The translations under genes were made by a program, and so were the position numbers. DNA of 64,000 nucleotides from an uncultured Oscillospiraceae bacterium (GTDB lineage Bacteria; Bacillota; Clostridia; Oscillospirales; Acutalibacteraceae), in NCBI GenBank assembly GCA_900539845.1, contig UQDP01000012.1:6347-70346 (forward strand), written 5' to 3'. Positions within the stretch are counted from its first letter, which is position 1. Every line of letters begins with the position of its first letter. The notes beneath the pieces are model-generated. The model was given only the letters and a program-made list of their open reading frames with translations, searched no databases and was not told where the DNA came from. Shown here piece after piece: positions 55,789-64,000 of the stretch.

Positions 55789-56927
55789 GCATGAGCTTAT
55801 CAGGTTTAATCACGATCATTTCAAGCAATATAACCGCAATGTCTGCCGGCTTCAGAAGCGGCAGAATTGATAATAAAAGCCGCAGCGATTATTTAAGCAT
55901 GATCGGCAGATATTCATTTTGGAAAAACACGCCTGAAACGGCGGTGCCCGAATGCAGAACATATAATATCGTTCATGACTTTTTTGACGCGTGCAGGATC
56001 GAAAACGGCACCGCTGTATCTGAGCACGGCAAAAGGCGAAAGATGCTTTTTGTGGGCTTTGACGGTATGCGCGCGGATGCCGTCAAGCTTGTTGTGCAGG
56101 ATAAAAACTCGGAAACAACCGCCTGCAACGCCGCAACAGGCACCGGCGGAATTTCCGAGCTTGCCCGGCAAGGCGGCGTTTATATTGCGTATTGCGGCGG
56201 TGAAACGGGCACGGAAACAGAGCAGACCACTTCCACATCCGCCTGCTGGACTTCGCATTTCACCGGCGTGTGGGGAAATAAGCACGGTATTATAACAAAT
56301 GATGATTCTAAATTTCTGGCTTATAAAACGTTTATGCTGGAATATGCGGAAAAGGGATTGCACACCTCGGTCGCGTTTGACTGGGATCCGTATTTTGACG
56401 TGAACCTCAGGGATGAGGTGCGCTGCGCCATGCGCAATTCCCTGCCTATCTGTTTTTGTGATATTGACAGGGAGAAAAAGTCCGGCGACAGTGACGCTGC
56501 GGCGTTCAGTAATTTTGTTGCGCCGGATCAGCCGTCGGCATCCGCTCCTTATGATTCGGGTATGCGTGACTACATACTATCCAGAATCAACGGCGGCGAC
56601 GACATCATCTGCGGCATTTTTCATAATATAGACACGGCGGGGCATATGTACGGTTTTGGCTCAAGCACGCAGTATGCCGGAGCGGTCATAAACTGCGATA
56701 TGTACGCGTATTCACTGCTTTGCGCGATCCATGAGAGAGAAGAGAAATACAATGAGGAATGGCTCGTTATATTCGCAAACGATCATGGCGGTCTGGGCAG
56801 AGATCATGGAAAACAAACGCTCGAGGAGCGCACTACTTGGATAGCGTCCAATATCCCGATCGATAAAAAATACTTTTCAAAAGGGTATAACGGATTCGCA
56901 AGCACCGATAATCAGGAGATAAAATGA
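55785..56927 (+). CDS. Alkaline-phosphatase-superfamily phosphodiesterase-like protein
   Basis: A 380-aa protein with metal ligands in MLFVGFDGMRADAV, TSACWTSHFTGVWGNKHGI, FHNIDTAGHMYGFG and FANDHGGLG. This is the pattern of type I phosphodiesterases/nucleotide pyrophosphatases and phosphonate or sulfate ester hydrolases. No CxPxR sulfatase cysteine is seen, so a formylglycine sulfatase is unlikely; Thr/Ser in the TSTSACW segment would be the nucleophile. No clear signal peptide, although the N-terminus is mildly hydrophobic. It overlaps both neighbours. The substrate is unknown. Confidence 0.75.
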   Translation: MSMSLSGLITIISSNITAMSAGFRSGRIDNKSRSDYLSMIGRYSFWKNTPETAVPECRTYNIVHDFFDACRIENGTAVSEHGKRRKMLFVGFDGMRADAVKLVVQDKNSETTACNAATGTGGISELARQGGVYIAYCGGETGTETEQTTSTSACWTSHFTGVWGNKHGIITNDDSKFLAYKTFMLEYAEKGLHTSVAFDWDPYFDVNLRDEVRCAMRNSLPICFCDIDREKKSGDSDAAAFSNFVAPDQPSASAPYDSGMRDYILSRINGGDDIICGIFHNIDTAGHMYGFGSSTQYAGAVINCDMYAYSLLCAIHEREEKYNEEWLVIFANDHGGLGRDHGKQTLEERTTWIASNIPIDKKYFSKGYNGFASTDNQEIK

Positions 56928-59779
56928 GTAATACAGAAAGTTCAAGGCCTTACATTCCCTGTATTCCGAAAATTCCGTTTCAGATTCACGGTGAGGAAAA
57001 TTATGTGAAGTGCATTACAAACCGTATCAAAGGCGAATGGCAGTTTTTATTCCGTGAAATAAAGGATATACCGTCGCCCTATTGTGAGGCGCAGAATTAT
57101 GATTTTGATACGGTGGCAGAGGAGGAATGGCAGGGTGTGACCGTGCCATCCTCTCTGGTCATGCAGGGTTTTAATATAGAGAACAATACCGAATATTATT
57201 ATCGGCACAGGCTGAAACTGCCGCAGGTTCGAAATGCAGACAGAATTATAATCCGTTTTGAGGGCGTTTATTCAAACGCAAGAGTCTGGGTCAACAACCA
57301 ATATATCAAAACGCATGTCGGCGGTTTTACACAGTGGGATTGTGACCTTTCAGCCTTTGCAGGCGAAGAAATTACGCTTATCGTGGGTGTAACGGATGTT
57401 GAGGGCAGCCGCAGGGGAATCTGGAATCCGAACGGCGAAAAGATCAGCAGTGCCGCGTGGGCAAGCTATTACGCACATTGCAATATCGGCGGAATCATCC
57501 GTAATATTACGGTGTTCACGCTGCCGGAAAGCTATATTGCCTCGGCGCATATCAGCACAGCCGTAAACGGAAAAAGCGCGGCCTTAAGAGCATTTATCGG
57601 TGCGTTTTCACTTAGCGGGGACGTAAAAGCTCAGATCACGCTTGAGGATGAAAATAAAACTGCAGTTGCGAAAGAACTTTGCAGCCTGTGGAAAACACAC
57701 AGTGCGGATACAGCTGCTGATTATCCGGTGAACGCCGGTGAAAAATGGAAGAAAAAATACAGAAAAAGCTTTGAAAACGATGAGAAATATAAAAAATTCT
57801 ATATAACACCCTCCTATGATTTTTCCGCGAATCATTCCGCTGAAATCACGCTGCATATAGATAACCCGAAATTATGGGACGCCGAGCATCCGAATCTGTA
57901 TACACTCAGAATCAAACTGATCGCAGATGGAGAAGCTCAGCAGGAAAATGTTTATAAGATCGGCTTTCGAGAGATCACTTGCGGCGGAAAAAACGGCACT
58001 CCTAAGAACAAGGTCTATATAAACGGCAGGGAGATTAAACTGCGCGGCGTGTGCAGGCATGATGTTTCCCATCTCTACGGCAGATCGGTCACAAAAGAGG
58101 ATATTTATAACGAGATCCTTACCTATAAAAAGAATAATATCAATTTTATCAGAACCTCGCATTATCCGGCAGAGGATGATCTGCTTGAGGTCTGCGACGC
58201 GCTCGGTATGTATGTTGAGCAGGAAAACGCCGCCTGCTTTAAGGGCGCAAACAATTTTGAGATCTATAATGCGCCGCAGGAGTTTTTGCAGTCCTTTGCG
58301 GAAATGATCGAAAGCGCAAGAAATCACACAAGCGTCATCATATGGTCGCTTGCAAATGAGTCGAATTTTGAAAAAACTTGTGCTTTCAGAGCGGAGTATG
58401 ATTATGTTAAGAAGATCGACTGCACGAGACCCGTGATATTCAGTTATCCTCATCTTGTGCACACAAAGCCGATTCCCTATGATATCAAAAGCAAACATTA
58501 TGCCAAGGTAACAGGAAACTTAGGGGATAAGGATTTTCCGCTCCTGCACGATGAATTCGCGCATGTTTCCTGTTACAATATCGAACGCCTGCAAAAGGAT
58601 AACAGCGTCCGTGAATTCTGGGGCGAAAGCATCAGAAAAGGCTGGGACAACATTTTCCACACAGACGGCGCGCTGGGCTGTGCGATATGGGCGGCAACGG
58701 ATGATGTTTTCTGCATACCGGCGGGCACGGAGGAAAGGCATCAGAGCCATTCAAAAGGAAAATACGCCGGATACGGTGAGTGGGGATGCGTGTTTGACGC
58801 ATTTAAGCGCGAAAAGCCGGAGGCATATTTAACAAAAAAAGCCTTTACCCCTGTTTTACTCGAAGAAAACAAGGCGGTGTTCGGTAATATCGTTCTTTTC
58901 AGAGTGGAAAACCGCTTTGACCATACCAATCTTTCCGAAGTAAAAATGACGGTAACGGACGGCGAAAAGGTAGTTTATAACGATTATATCGACCGCTGTA
59001 TCGAACCGCATAAAAGCGGCATGCTCTCCTTTCAGAATACAGGCGCCGACAGATATAACGTCAAATTCTTCTTTCATGATATTTTGGTGGATGAATATGT
59101 GCTCAGCAGCGGCAATGCCGCCAACCGAATTTCTGCCGGCGGTGTGCGGATAATCGAGTGTTCTGATCTGATTGATTCGCTTATAACAAACGGCAGCGCT
59201 GAATATAAGATGGTAAAACGCATAAAGGCAAACGGAGCGGATTTTAAATTCATCCCGATTACGCCGCGCGCCCTGTTCGCGCACCCTGATCAATGCGCGC
59301 TCAGATTCAGACTTGATTTTCAGGTGAGATCGGTTTCTTGGCAGCGCAAAGCGCAGTATTCCGTGTATCCGAACGGGCATATCGGCAGAAACAGCGGAAC
59401 AGCCTATGTCTGCGGCGCGGATAACGCATACGGCATAAAGCCGAACGGCGGCTGGGAGCAGGATAATGAAAATTATTTTCTATATCCTCAGTCCGAAATG
59501 CCGCGCAGAATGTCAAACGACTTTATGACAAGAAGAAATAATATCCTCAGCTATACCATATCGCTTTCAAACGGCAAAAACATCAATATTATAAGCGACG
59601 GCAGTATCAACGCCCGTGTGGTAAGAGATGAACAAGATAAAAACCGCTTTGAGCTTGAAATCACAAAAGGCTGTTTTTATCCCGATCTGCAGTGGGGAAA
59701 TGATTTCGGCAAATACAATTGCAATATGAAAGACAGGATTATATCCTTTTCTGTTTTTCTGACGGAATGCGATGGGTGA
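56924..59779 (+). CDS. Glycoside hydrolase family 2, beta-galactosidase-like
   Basis: A 951-aa GH2 enzyme with an N-terminal sugar-binding jelly roll (WQGVTVPSSLVMQGFNIENN), immunoglobulin-like domain and TIM barrel (INGREIKLRGVCRHDVSHL). The acid/base Glu is in IIWSLANESNFE and the nucleophile Glu is probably in LLHDEFAHVS. About 280 further residues form C-terminal sandwiches. No signal peptide. Beta-galactosidase is likely, but GH2 also contains glucuronidases and mannosidases. The start codon overlaps the upstream phosphodiesterase gene (ATGA). Confidence 0.88.
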   Translation: MSNTESSRPYIPCIPKIPFQIHGEENYVKCITNRIKGEWQFLFREIKDIPSPYCEAQNYDFDTVAEEEWQGVTVPSSLVMQGFNIENNTEYYYRHRLKLPQVRNADRIIIRFEGVYSNARVWVNNQYIKTHVGGFTQWDCDLSAFAGEEITLIVGVTDVEGSRRGIWNPNGEKISSAAWASYYAHCNIGGIIRNITVFTLPESYIASAHISTAVNGKSAALRAFIGAFSLSGDVKAQITLEDENKTAVAKELCSLWKTHSADTAADYPVNAGEKWKKKYRKSFENDEKYKKFYITPSYDFSANHSAEITLHIDNPKLWDAEHPNLYTLRIKLIADGEAQQENVYKIGFREITCGGKNGTPKNKVYINGREIKLRGVCRHDVSHLYGRSVTKEDIYNEILTYKKNNINFIRTSHYPAEDDLLEVCDALGMYVEQENAACFKGANNFEIYNAPQEFLQSFAEMIESARNHTSVIIWSLANESNFEKTCAFRAEYDYVKKIDCTRPVIFSYPHLVHTKPIPYDIKSKHYAKVTGNLGDKDFPLLHDEFAHVSCYNIERLQKDNSVREFWGESIRKGWDNIFHTDGALGCAIWAATDDVFCIPAGTEERHQSHSKGKYAGYGEWGCVFDAFKREKPEAYLTKKAFTPVLLEENKAVFGNIVLFRVENRFDHTNLSEVKMTVTDGEKVVYNDYIDRCIEPHKSGMLSFQNTGADRYNVKFFFHDILVDEYVLSSGNAANRISAGGVRIIECSDLIDSLITNGSAEYKMVKRIKANGADFKFIPITPRALFAHPDQCALRFRLDFQVRSVSWQRKAQYSVYPNGHIGRNSGTAYVCGADNAYGIKPNGGWEQDNENYFLYPQSEMPRRMSNDFMTRRNNILSYTISLSNGKNINIISDGSINARVVRDEQDKNRFELEITKGCFYPDLQWGNDFGKYNCNMKDRIISFSVFLTECDG

Positions 59780-59815
59780 ATCATGCAGCGCAAAATTTGA
59801 AAGTAAGGAGTTTTT

Positions 59816-61456
59816 ATGAGAGAAAAAATTGTACTTTCACAATGGGATTTTTCAATAGAAAAACTGCATTACAGAGCAAAAGTCCAAGTGCCGCACACCT
59901 GGAATGTTTGTGATGAAACCCAGAATTACAGAGGCAGAGCAGACTATTCAACAACCGTTTTTATTGATGAGAAGATGAAAGATAAGACGGTAACGCTTTG
60001 TTTCGGCGCCGTATATCACACGGCGTATGTAACGGTAAACGGCGCTTTCATAGGACAGCACAGCGGTTCGGGGTATACGCCCTTTTCATTTGATATAACA
60101 AAAGCGGTGCGCTTCGGTGCGGAAAACACCATTGAAGTGACAGCAGACAACCGACCCTGTAGGAATATGCTGCCTTATCTTAAGAATTTTGACTGGGCGG
60201 ACGACGGCGGTCTGATCAGGGAAGTATCGCTTTTGTTTGCCGATCACGATTCGATAAGAAGAATGCAGGTCTCTGCGCAGATTACGGATATCTCGGGAGA
60301 TTTGTGCAGCGGATATCTGGGCCTTGACATCGCTTTTTTTGACGGCCATAAAAACGATCAAGTGAAACTATCGGTAAGTGATTCCAAAACGGGCGAGGTC
60401 GTGTTGAGCTGCGACAAGGCGATACGCAGTAACCGTGCAGAAATCCATTTTACGGATCTTAAACTTTGGAATACCGATTCTCCGAATCTGTATCATATCA
60501 CTGCCGAAACATCGGATGATTCCTTTACGCAAAGAATCGGTCTCAGAAAAATAAAGATAAACGGAAACCGTATCTTTCTCAATAATAAAGCCGTTTATCT
60601 TACCGGCTGCGAATGGATGCCCGGTTCCCACCCGGATCACGGAATGGCGGAGCCTGCCGAACACAGCATCATGCGTCTGAAACAGCTTAAAGACAGCGGC
60701 TGTATCTTTACCCGTTTTCATTGGCAGCAGGACAGCAGTATTTACGATTGGTGTGATGAAAACGGTCTGCTTGTTCAGGAGGAGATCCCTTATTGGGGTT
60801 CTCCTAAGAAGGCAGCAAAAAAGCAGCTTGAAATTGCCAAGCTGCATGCGGACGAGATGCTTGAAGCGCATTTTAATCACCCGTCCATTATTTTCTGGGG
60901 AGTCGGCAATGAGTTAGGCGGCTTATTTGAAAGCACCAAAAAATACGTCAGGGAAATGGTTGCATATTTTAAATCAAAGGATCAGACAAGGTGTGTGAAT
61001 TATGTTTCCAACACACTCGGTTTTGTGAAAGGGAAAAAGGATGAGGCAACGCTTTACGGCGATGTTGCAATGTGGAATGAATATCTTGGCTTGTGGCACC
61101 CCTGCAACGATATTCCGGGAAAGATTCTGGAAGTCAACGCGCTTTGCAAAGATAAACCGCTTGTTATAACGGAATTCGGCTTGTGCGAGCCGCATTTTTC
61201 GGGCGGCGATGAACGCAGAACGCGAATCCTTGTTGATAATGTGGATTTCTTCAATGACGCCGATAACATACAAGGTTATGTGTGGTTCAGCCTTAATGAT
61301 TACAGAACGCATGTGGGCGAGCAGGGAGAAGGCAGATTAAAGCAAAGAGTTCACGGTTCAACCGATCTTTACGGTAATAAAAAGCCGTCCTATGACGTGC
61401 TGTGTGAAATCAATAAAAAACAGACGGAAAGATTCAGAGGTGTTTATGGAGATTAA
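59816..61456 (+). CDS. Glycoside hydrolase family 2, short form
   Basis: A 546-aa GH2 enzyme without a signal peptide, starting at ATG after AAGGAG. Order: jelly roll (QVPHTWNVCDETQNYRGRA), Ig-like domain, barrel. The acid/base Glu is in IIFWGVGNELGG and the nucleophile Glu in PLVITEFGLCEP. The single-domain tail is missing relative to the 951-aa neighbour. The sequence reads like beta-glucuronidase/beta-galactosidase types; the substrate stays open. Its 3' end overlaps the GH35 gene by 11 bp. Confidence 0.88.
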   Translation: MREKIVLSQWDFSIEKLHYRAKVQVPHTWNVCDETQNYRGRADYSTTVFIDEKMKDKTVTLCFGAVYHTAYVTVNGAFIGQHSGSGYTPFSFDITKAVRFGAENTIEVTADNRPCRNMLPYLKNFDWADDGGLIREVSLLFADHDSIRRMQVSAQITDISGDLCSGYLGLDIAFFDGHKNDQVKLSVSDSKTGEVVLSCDKAIRSNRAEIHFTDLKLWNTDSPNLYHITAETSDDSFTQRIGLRKIKINGNRIFLNNKAVYLTGCEWMPGSHPDHGMAEPAEHSIMRLKQLKDSGCIFTRFHWQQDSSIYDWCDENGLLVQEEIPYWGSPKKAAKKQLEIAKLHADEMLEAHFNHPSIIFWGVGNELGGLFESTKKYVREMVAYFKSKDQTRCVNYVSNTLGFVKGKKDEATLYGDVAMWNEYLGLWHPCNDIPGKILEVNALCKDKPLVITEFGLCEPHFSGGDERRTRILVDNVDFFNDADNIQGYVWFSLNDYRTHVGEQGEGRLKQRVHGSTDLYGNKKPSYDVLCEINKKQTERFRGVYGD

Positions 61457-63524
61457 GATAAAAGCAGATCCGCTTCCTGTTCAAGACGGGAATTTTAAGT
61501 ATTCGAATATTAAAAGCCGTTACGGCGTAAATACCTTGTATTTCACAAAAGACGGCAAACCGTTTCTGCCCGCCGCAGGTGAACTGCATTTCAGCCGCCT
61601 GCCCCACGAGAGCTGGCGCCGCGAACTGCTGAAAATGAAAGACTGCGGGCTGAATATGGTTTCCACCTATGTGTTCTGGAACTTTCACGAAGAAGAAAAA
61701 GGAAAATTCGATTTTTCAGGCGATAATGATATCGCGAAGTTTCTCAGCATATGCCGTGATATCGATATGCCCTGTATCCTCCGCATCGGCCCATGGGATC
61801 ACGGCGAGGTCGTGCGCGGCGGCTTCCCGAAGCGAATAAACAGGCTGCCCGGAAAAAGAAAAAACAACGAACAGTATCTCGGTGAGGTAGAGGAGTTCTG
61901 GAGAGGGCTTTACCGAGAGGTTGCTCCTTATCTTGACGGGGAGACCGTTATCGGCATTCAGCTTGAAAACGAATATACCGGCAGCACGGAGCATATCCGC
62001 ACGCTGCGCAGGCTTGCCGAAAGAATAGGTTTTAAAACGCCGTTTTTCACAATGACCGCATGGCCGTCCAATGTGCCGGATATCGAGTTCCTGCCTATGG
62101 TGGGCGGATACCCGGACGGTCCCTGGAACATGGGCAAAAAAGCGCTTAAGCCGAACAACCGCTTCTCCATTATGCCGGGCAGAACGGAGGCGGATATCGG
62201 AGACGACCTCATTAAAAACAAAACCAAGGCAAAAGAGGACGCTTATCAATTCGTTCCCTATGCCTGCTGTGAAACAGGTCCCGGCAATCAGGTAACGCAG
62301 CACCGCAGACCGTATATAAGCGAGAAAGACGGATACGGCGTCGGCTTCGCGAAATTCGCCTCAGGCTGCAACTGGCTGGGCTATTATATGTTTCACGGCG
62401 GCAGAAATCCGATCGGCAGATTTATGCAGGAGAGCAGAATAACAGGTTATCCGAATAATTATCCTGTTATTGACTATGATTTTCAGGCGCCCTTAAACAG
62501 ACACGGCGAATGCAGACCCCATGGCGATCTGCTTAGGCTTATGCATATGTTTGCGCAGTATTTTGACCCCGAAATATGCACCAAGCAGGCATTTTTTCCA
62601 AGGTGGAAATCGGCGGATCCAACGGATATTTCATTTTTGAAATGCTCGGTCAGAATGAATGCGCAGATGAGCGGCTATTTCTTTTCATCAACCTATGAAA
62701 AAGGTCTTGCGTATAAGGATTTCACCAATGTTCGAGTTACTGTGAAGCAGAATGGAAAAGAACTTTCACTTCCGCCGATAAATGTGAAAGCGGGTTCGAT
62801 GTTCTTTTATCCGTTCAATATGGAAATAGACGGTGTTCATTTTGATTATATCCTTGCTCAGCCGATCGCAAAGCTTGCGCAAAACGGCGAAACCGTTTGC
62901 TGGTTCGTTCAGTGCGAGGGGATTGAGCCGAAATATTCTTCCGGCGGAAAGGTAAAAGAAATCCCTGTTGATGAAGAGGGCGTAACCGAGGGCAGTGTCA
63001 GAATCATCGTTTTGCCGATCGAAAAAGCCAAAACACTGCACATTGTAAATGGCCAGGCAGTGTTTGCAGACGGCACGGTATACTGCGATAACGGTACGAT
63101 GATCTGCGAAAAGAAAGAGGATTTTGATTATTCCGGCAGAATAAAACTGAGCCGCTGCGGCAAGGTTTCCCTGCCGCACAGCTATTATATCTATTCACAT
63201 GGCAAAAAGCAGTATTACACCCTTGAGATAGACCCCTCGCTTTTGGAGGAGTGCTTTGATATTGAACTGCAGTTCGATTTTTCGGCGCTCAATCTTCAGG
63301 TGTTCAGCGGCAAAACGCTTATAAACGACTGGTTTAATATAAACGGAAATTTTGTTATGCGCCTGCGTGAATACAAAGATTATATAAAACGCGGAAAACT
63401 GATGATACGCACTGCCGAAAGAACAAAATTCGGCGTTGGCAATGTTTATCAGGAGATCATGCCGCCGAAGCGTGAAACACATCTGAAACTTGCAGCCGTG
63501 AAGAAAATCGCGGTATATAAATAA
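61446..63524 (+). CDS. Beta-galactosidase, GH35
   Basis: A 692-aa GH35 enzyme without a signal peptide. Motifs: FLPAAGELHFSRLPHESWR, GLNMVSTYVFWNFHEEEKG, CILRIGPWDHGEVVRGG, the acid/base in VIGIQLENEYTG and the nucleophile probably in YACCETGPGN. The typical GH35 WFGG-like nucleophile surroundings are altered. I chose the ATG at 61446 because the family N-terminus begins there, although the frame is open from 61392. It is the last gene of the plus-strand operon, ending at a terminator. It likely removes terminal beta-linked galactose such as Gal-beta-1,3-GalNAc or -GlcNAc. Confidence 0.93.
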   Translation: MEIKIKADPLPVQDGNFKYSNIKSRYGVNTLYFTKDGKPFLPAAGELHFSRLPHESWRRELLKMKDCGLNMVSTYVFWNFHEEEKGKFDFSGDNDIAKFLSICRDIDMPCILRIGPWDHGEVVRGGFPKRINRLPGKRKNNEQYLGEVEEFWRGLYREVAPYLDGETVIGIQLENEYTGSTEHIRTLRRLAERIGFKTPFFTMTAWPSNVPDIEFLPMVGGYPDGPWNMGKKALKPNNRFSIMPGRTEADIGDDLIKNKTKAKEDAYQFVPYACCETGPGNQVTQHRRPYISEKDGYGVGFAKFASGCNWLGYYMFHGGRNPIGRFMQESRITGYPNNYPVIDYDFQAPLNRHGECRPHGDLLRLMHMFAQYFDPEICTKQAFFPRWKSADPTDISFLKCSVRMNAQMSGYFFSSTYEKGLAYKDFTNVRVTVKQNGKELSLPPINVKAGSMFFYPFNMEIDGVHFDYILAQPIAKLAQNGETVCWFVQCEGIEPKYSSGGKVKEIPVDEEGVTEGSVRIIVLPIEKAKTLHIVNGQAVFADGTVYCDNGTMICEKKEDFDYSGRIKLSRCGKVSLPHSYYIYSHGKKQYYTLEIDPSLLEECFDIELQFDFSALNLQVFSGKTLINDWFNINGNFVMRLREYKDYIKRGKLMIRTAERTKFGVGNVYQEIMPPKRETHLKLAAVKKIAVYK

Positions 63525-63528
63525 AAAC

Positions 63529-63561
63529 AGGAGCGGATTCTCATCCGCTCCTTTCTTGTTT
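63529..63561 (+). terminator. Terminator of the plus-strand glycan operon
   Basis: AGGAGCGGAT / ATCCGCTCCT form a perfect 10-bp stem with a TCTC loop, followed by TTCTTGTTT. It stands between the GH35 gene and the convergent surface-protein gene. Confidence 0.85.
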
Positions 63562-63575
63562 GGGATTAAGTTTTA

Positions 63576-64000
63576 TTACCAAAAAAGAATATAAAAATAA
63601 CTATTGTCATAATAACAATACATAGATGTGGGGTTAAATCCATTGGCATTTTTATAATCACTGATTACAAAATCCACTTCTGATTCACAAGATTTTAAAG
63701 TATATCCGTTATTTAAATCAGTTTGACTTCTAGCAATTCGTAATCCCCAGCTTGAATTGTCTGGCGTCATAGAATCATCCACGGTTATGCCCTTGGATTC
63801 AATATACGCGTTTACCTCATTCTGAACATTCCGCGCCGCAACATTCACTGCTTTCTGCGCAGATGTAAACGCACCGTAGATCGTACTGTCGTTAAAGAGC
63901 TTATACGCCCTTACTCTTACATAATACTGATCGGCAGGTTTTTCGGTCTTGATCGTGTAGCTTGTGCTGTTCGTTCCGCTGATGTATGTTCCGTTCACAT
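63576..64000 (-). CDS. Fibronectin-III-like surface protein, 5' part outside window
   Basis: The C-terminal 141 or so residues of a protein that continues past the window edge. The visible part starts in a fibronectin type III-like strand pattern (YTIKTEKPADQYYVRVRAYK), followed by AFTSAQKAVNVAARN. A separate C-terminal domain then ends in a very aromatic tail (YCYYDNSYFYILFW). No LPXTG sorting motif or dockerin is seen at this end. The methionine at 63998 is probably internal. It is likely part of a large extracellular protein. Confidence 0.65.
   Translation of the reverse strand, partial: VNGTYISGTNSTSYTIKTEKPADQYYVRVRAYKLFNDSTIYGAFTSAQKAVNVAARNVQNEVNAYIESKGITVDDSMTPDNSSWGLRIARSQTDLNNGYTLKSCESEVDFVISDYKNANGFNPTSMYCYYDNSYFYILFW

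Noticed and set aside
1-64000. CRISPR arrays, insertion sequences, integrases, phage genes or rRNA
   Set aside because: I saw no regularly spaced repeats, transposase or integrase motifs, phage structural genes or rRNA sequences on either strand.

Overview
The window looks like a chromosome segment of a low-to-mid GC, Gram-positive gut anaerobe of the class Clostridia, probably Oscillospiraceae/Ruminococcaceae-like. The evidence is a T-box-controlled thrS, RNase Y, a recG-yloV-yloU block, strong AGGAGG-type ribosome binding sites with some TTG/GTG starts, a BY-kinase-type exopolysaccharide locus, and many host-glycan hydrolases. No species can be assigned from the sequence alone.

Layout. Positions 1-4165 hold housekeeping genes: thrS (minus, 3' end cut off) with its T-box leader, rny, and a small Dabb-domain gene. 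Positions 4182-18942 form one plus-strand surface-polysaccharide operon with its own sigma-A-type promoter and a terminator at the end. It has a Wzz-like modulator, a tyrosine autokinase, an initiating sugar-phosphate transferase, several glycosyltransferases, an acyltransferase, a radical SAM protein, a Wzy-like polymerase and a Wzx flippase. It also has a tight cassette of a DUF115/GT42-like transferase, a CMP-acylneuraminate-synthetase-like enzyme and an HpcH/HpaI pyruvate aldolase. No NeuB-type synthase is present. Positions 18942-25507 are minus-strand housekeeping: recG, yloV, yloU, a lipoprotein of the peptide-binding ABC type, and ymdB. A tRNA-Gln(CTG) follows, then mutY, then a 750-bp AT-rich stretch with gene remnants.

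Positions 27755-63561 are a large glycan-catabolism locus organised around an AraC-family regulator (41035-41883). Downstream of it on the minus strand lie GH95, GH101-like, GH29, GH89, GH36, GH29, GH29, GH101-like and fucU. On the plus strand, divergent from it, lie DUF5107-TPR, metallophosphoesterase, two zinc dehydrogenases, an amidohydrolase, GH29, GH129-like, a second DUF5107, a second metallophosphoesterase, an alkaline-phosphatase-superfamily enzyme, GH2, GH2 and GH35. The enzyme set (five fucosidases, alpha-N-acetylglucosaminidase, alpha-galactosidase, alpha-GalNAc-active families, beta-galactosidases) fits stepwise removal of every sugar of a mucin O-glycan or blood-group structure. 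None of the hydrolases shows a signal peptide, so digestion is inferred to be intracellular after import. No transporter is encoded inside the locus.

The best leads are: the aldolase/CMP-sugar cassette in the polysaccharide operon; the short cytoplasmic GH101-like pair and the GH129-like enzyme; a repeated DUF5107-metallophosphoesterase module; a frameshift in an A8 tract of the GH36 gene; a GH95 gene with no canonical start codon; and a 20-bp-period direct repeat that may be the AraC operator. The window ends in the 3' part of a fibronectin-III-like surface protein gene.
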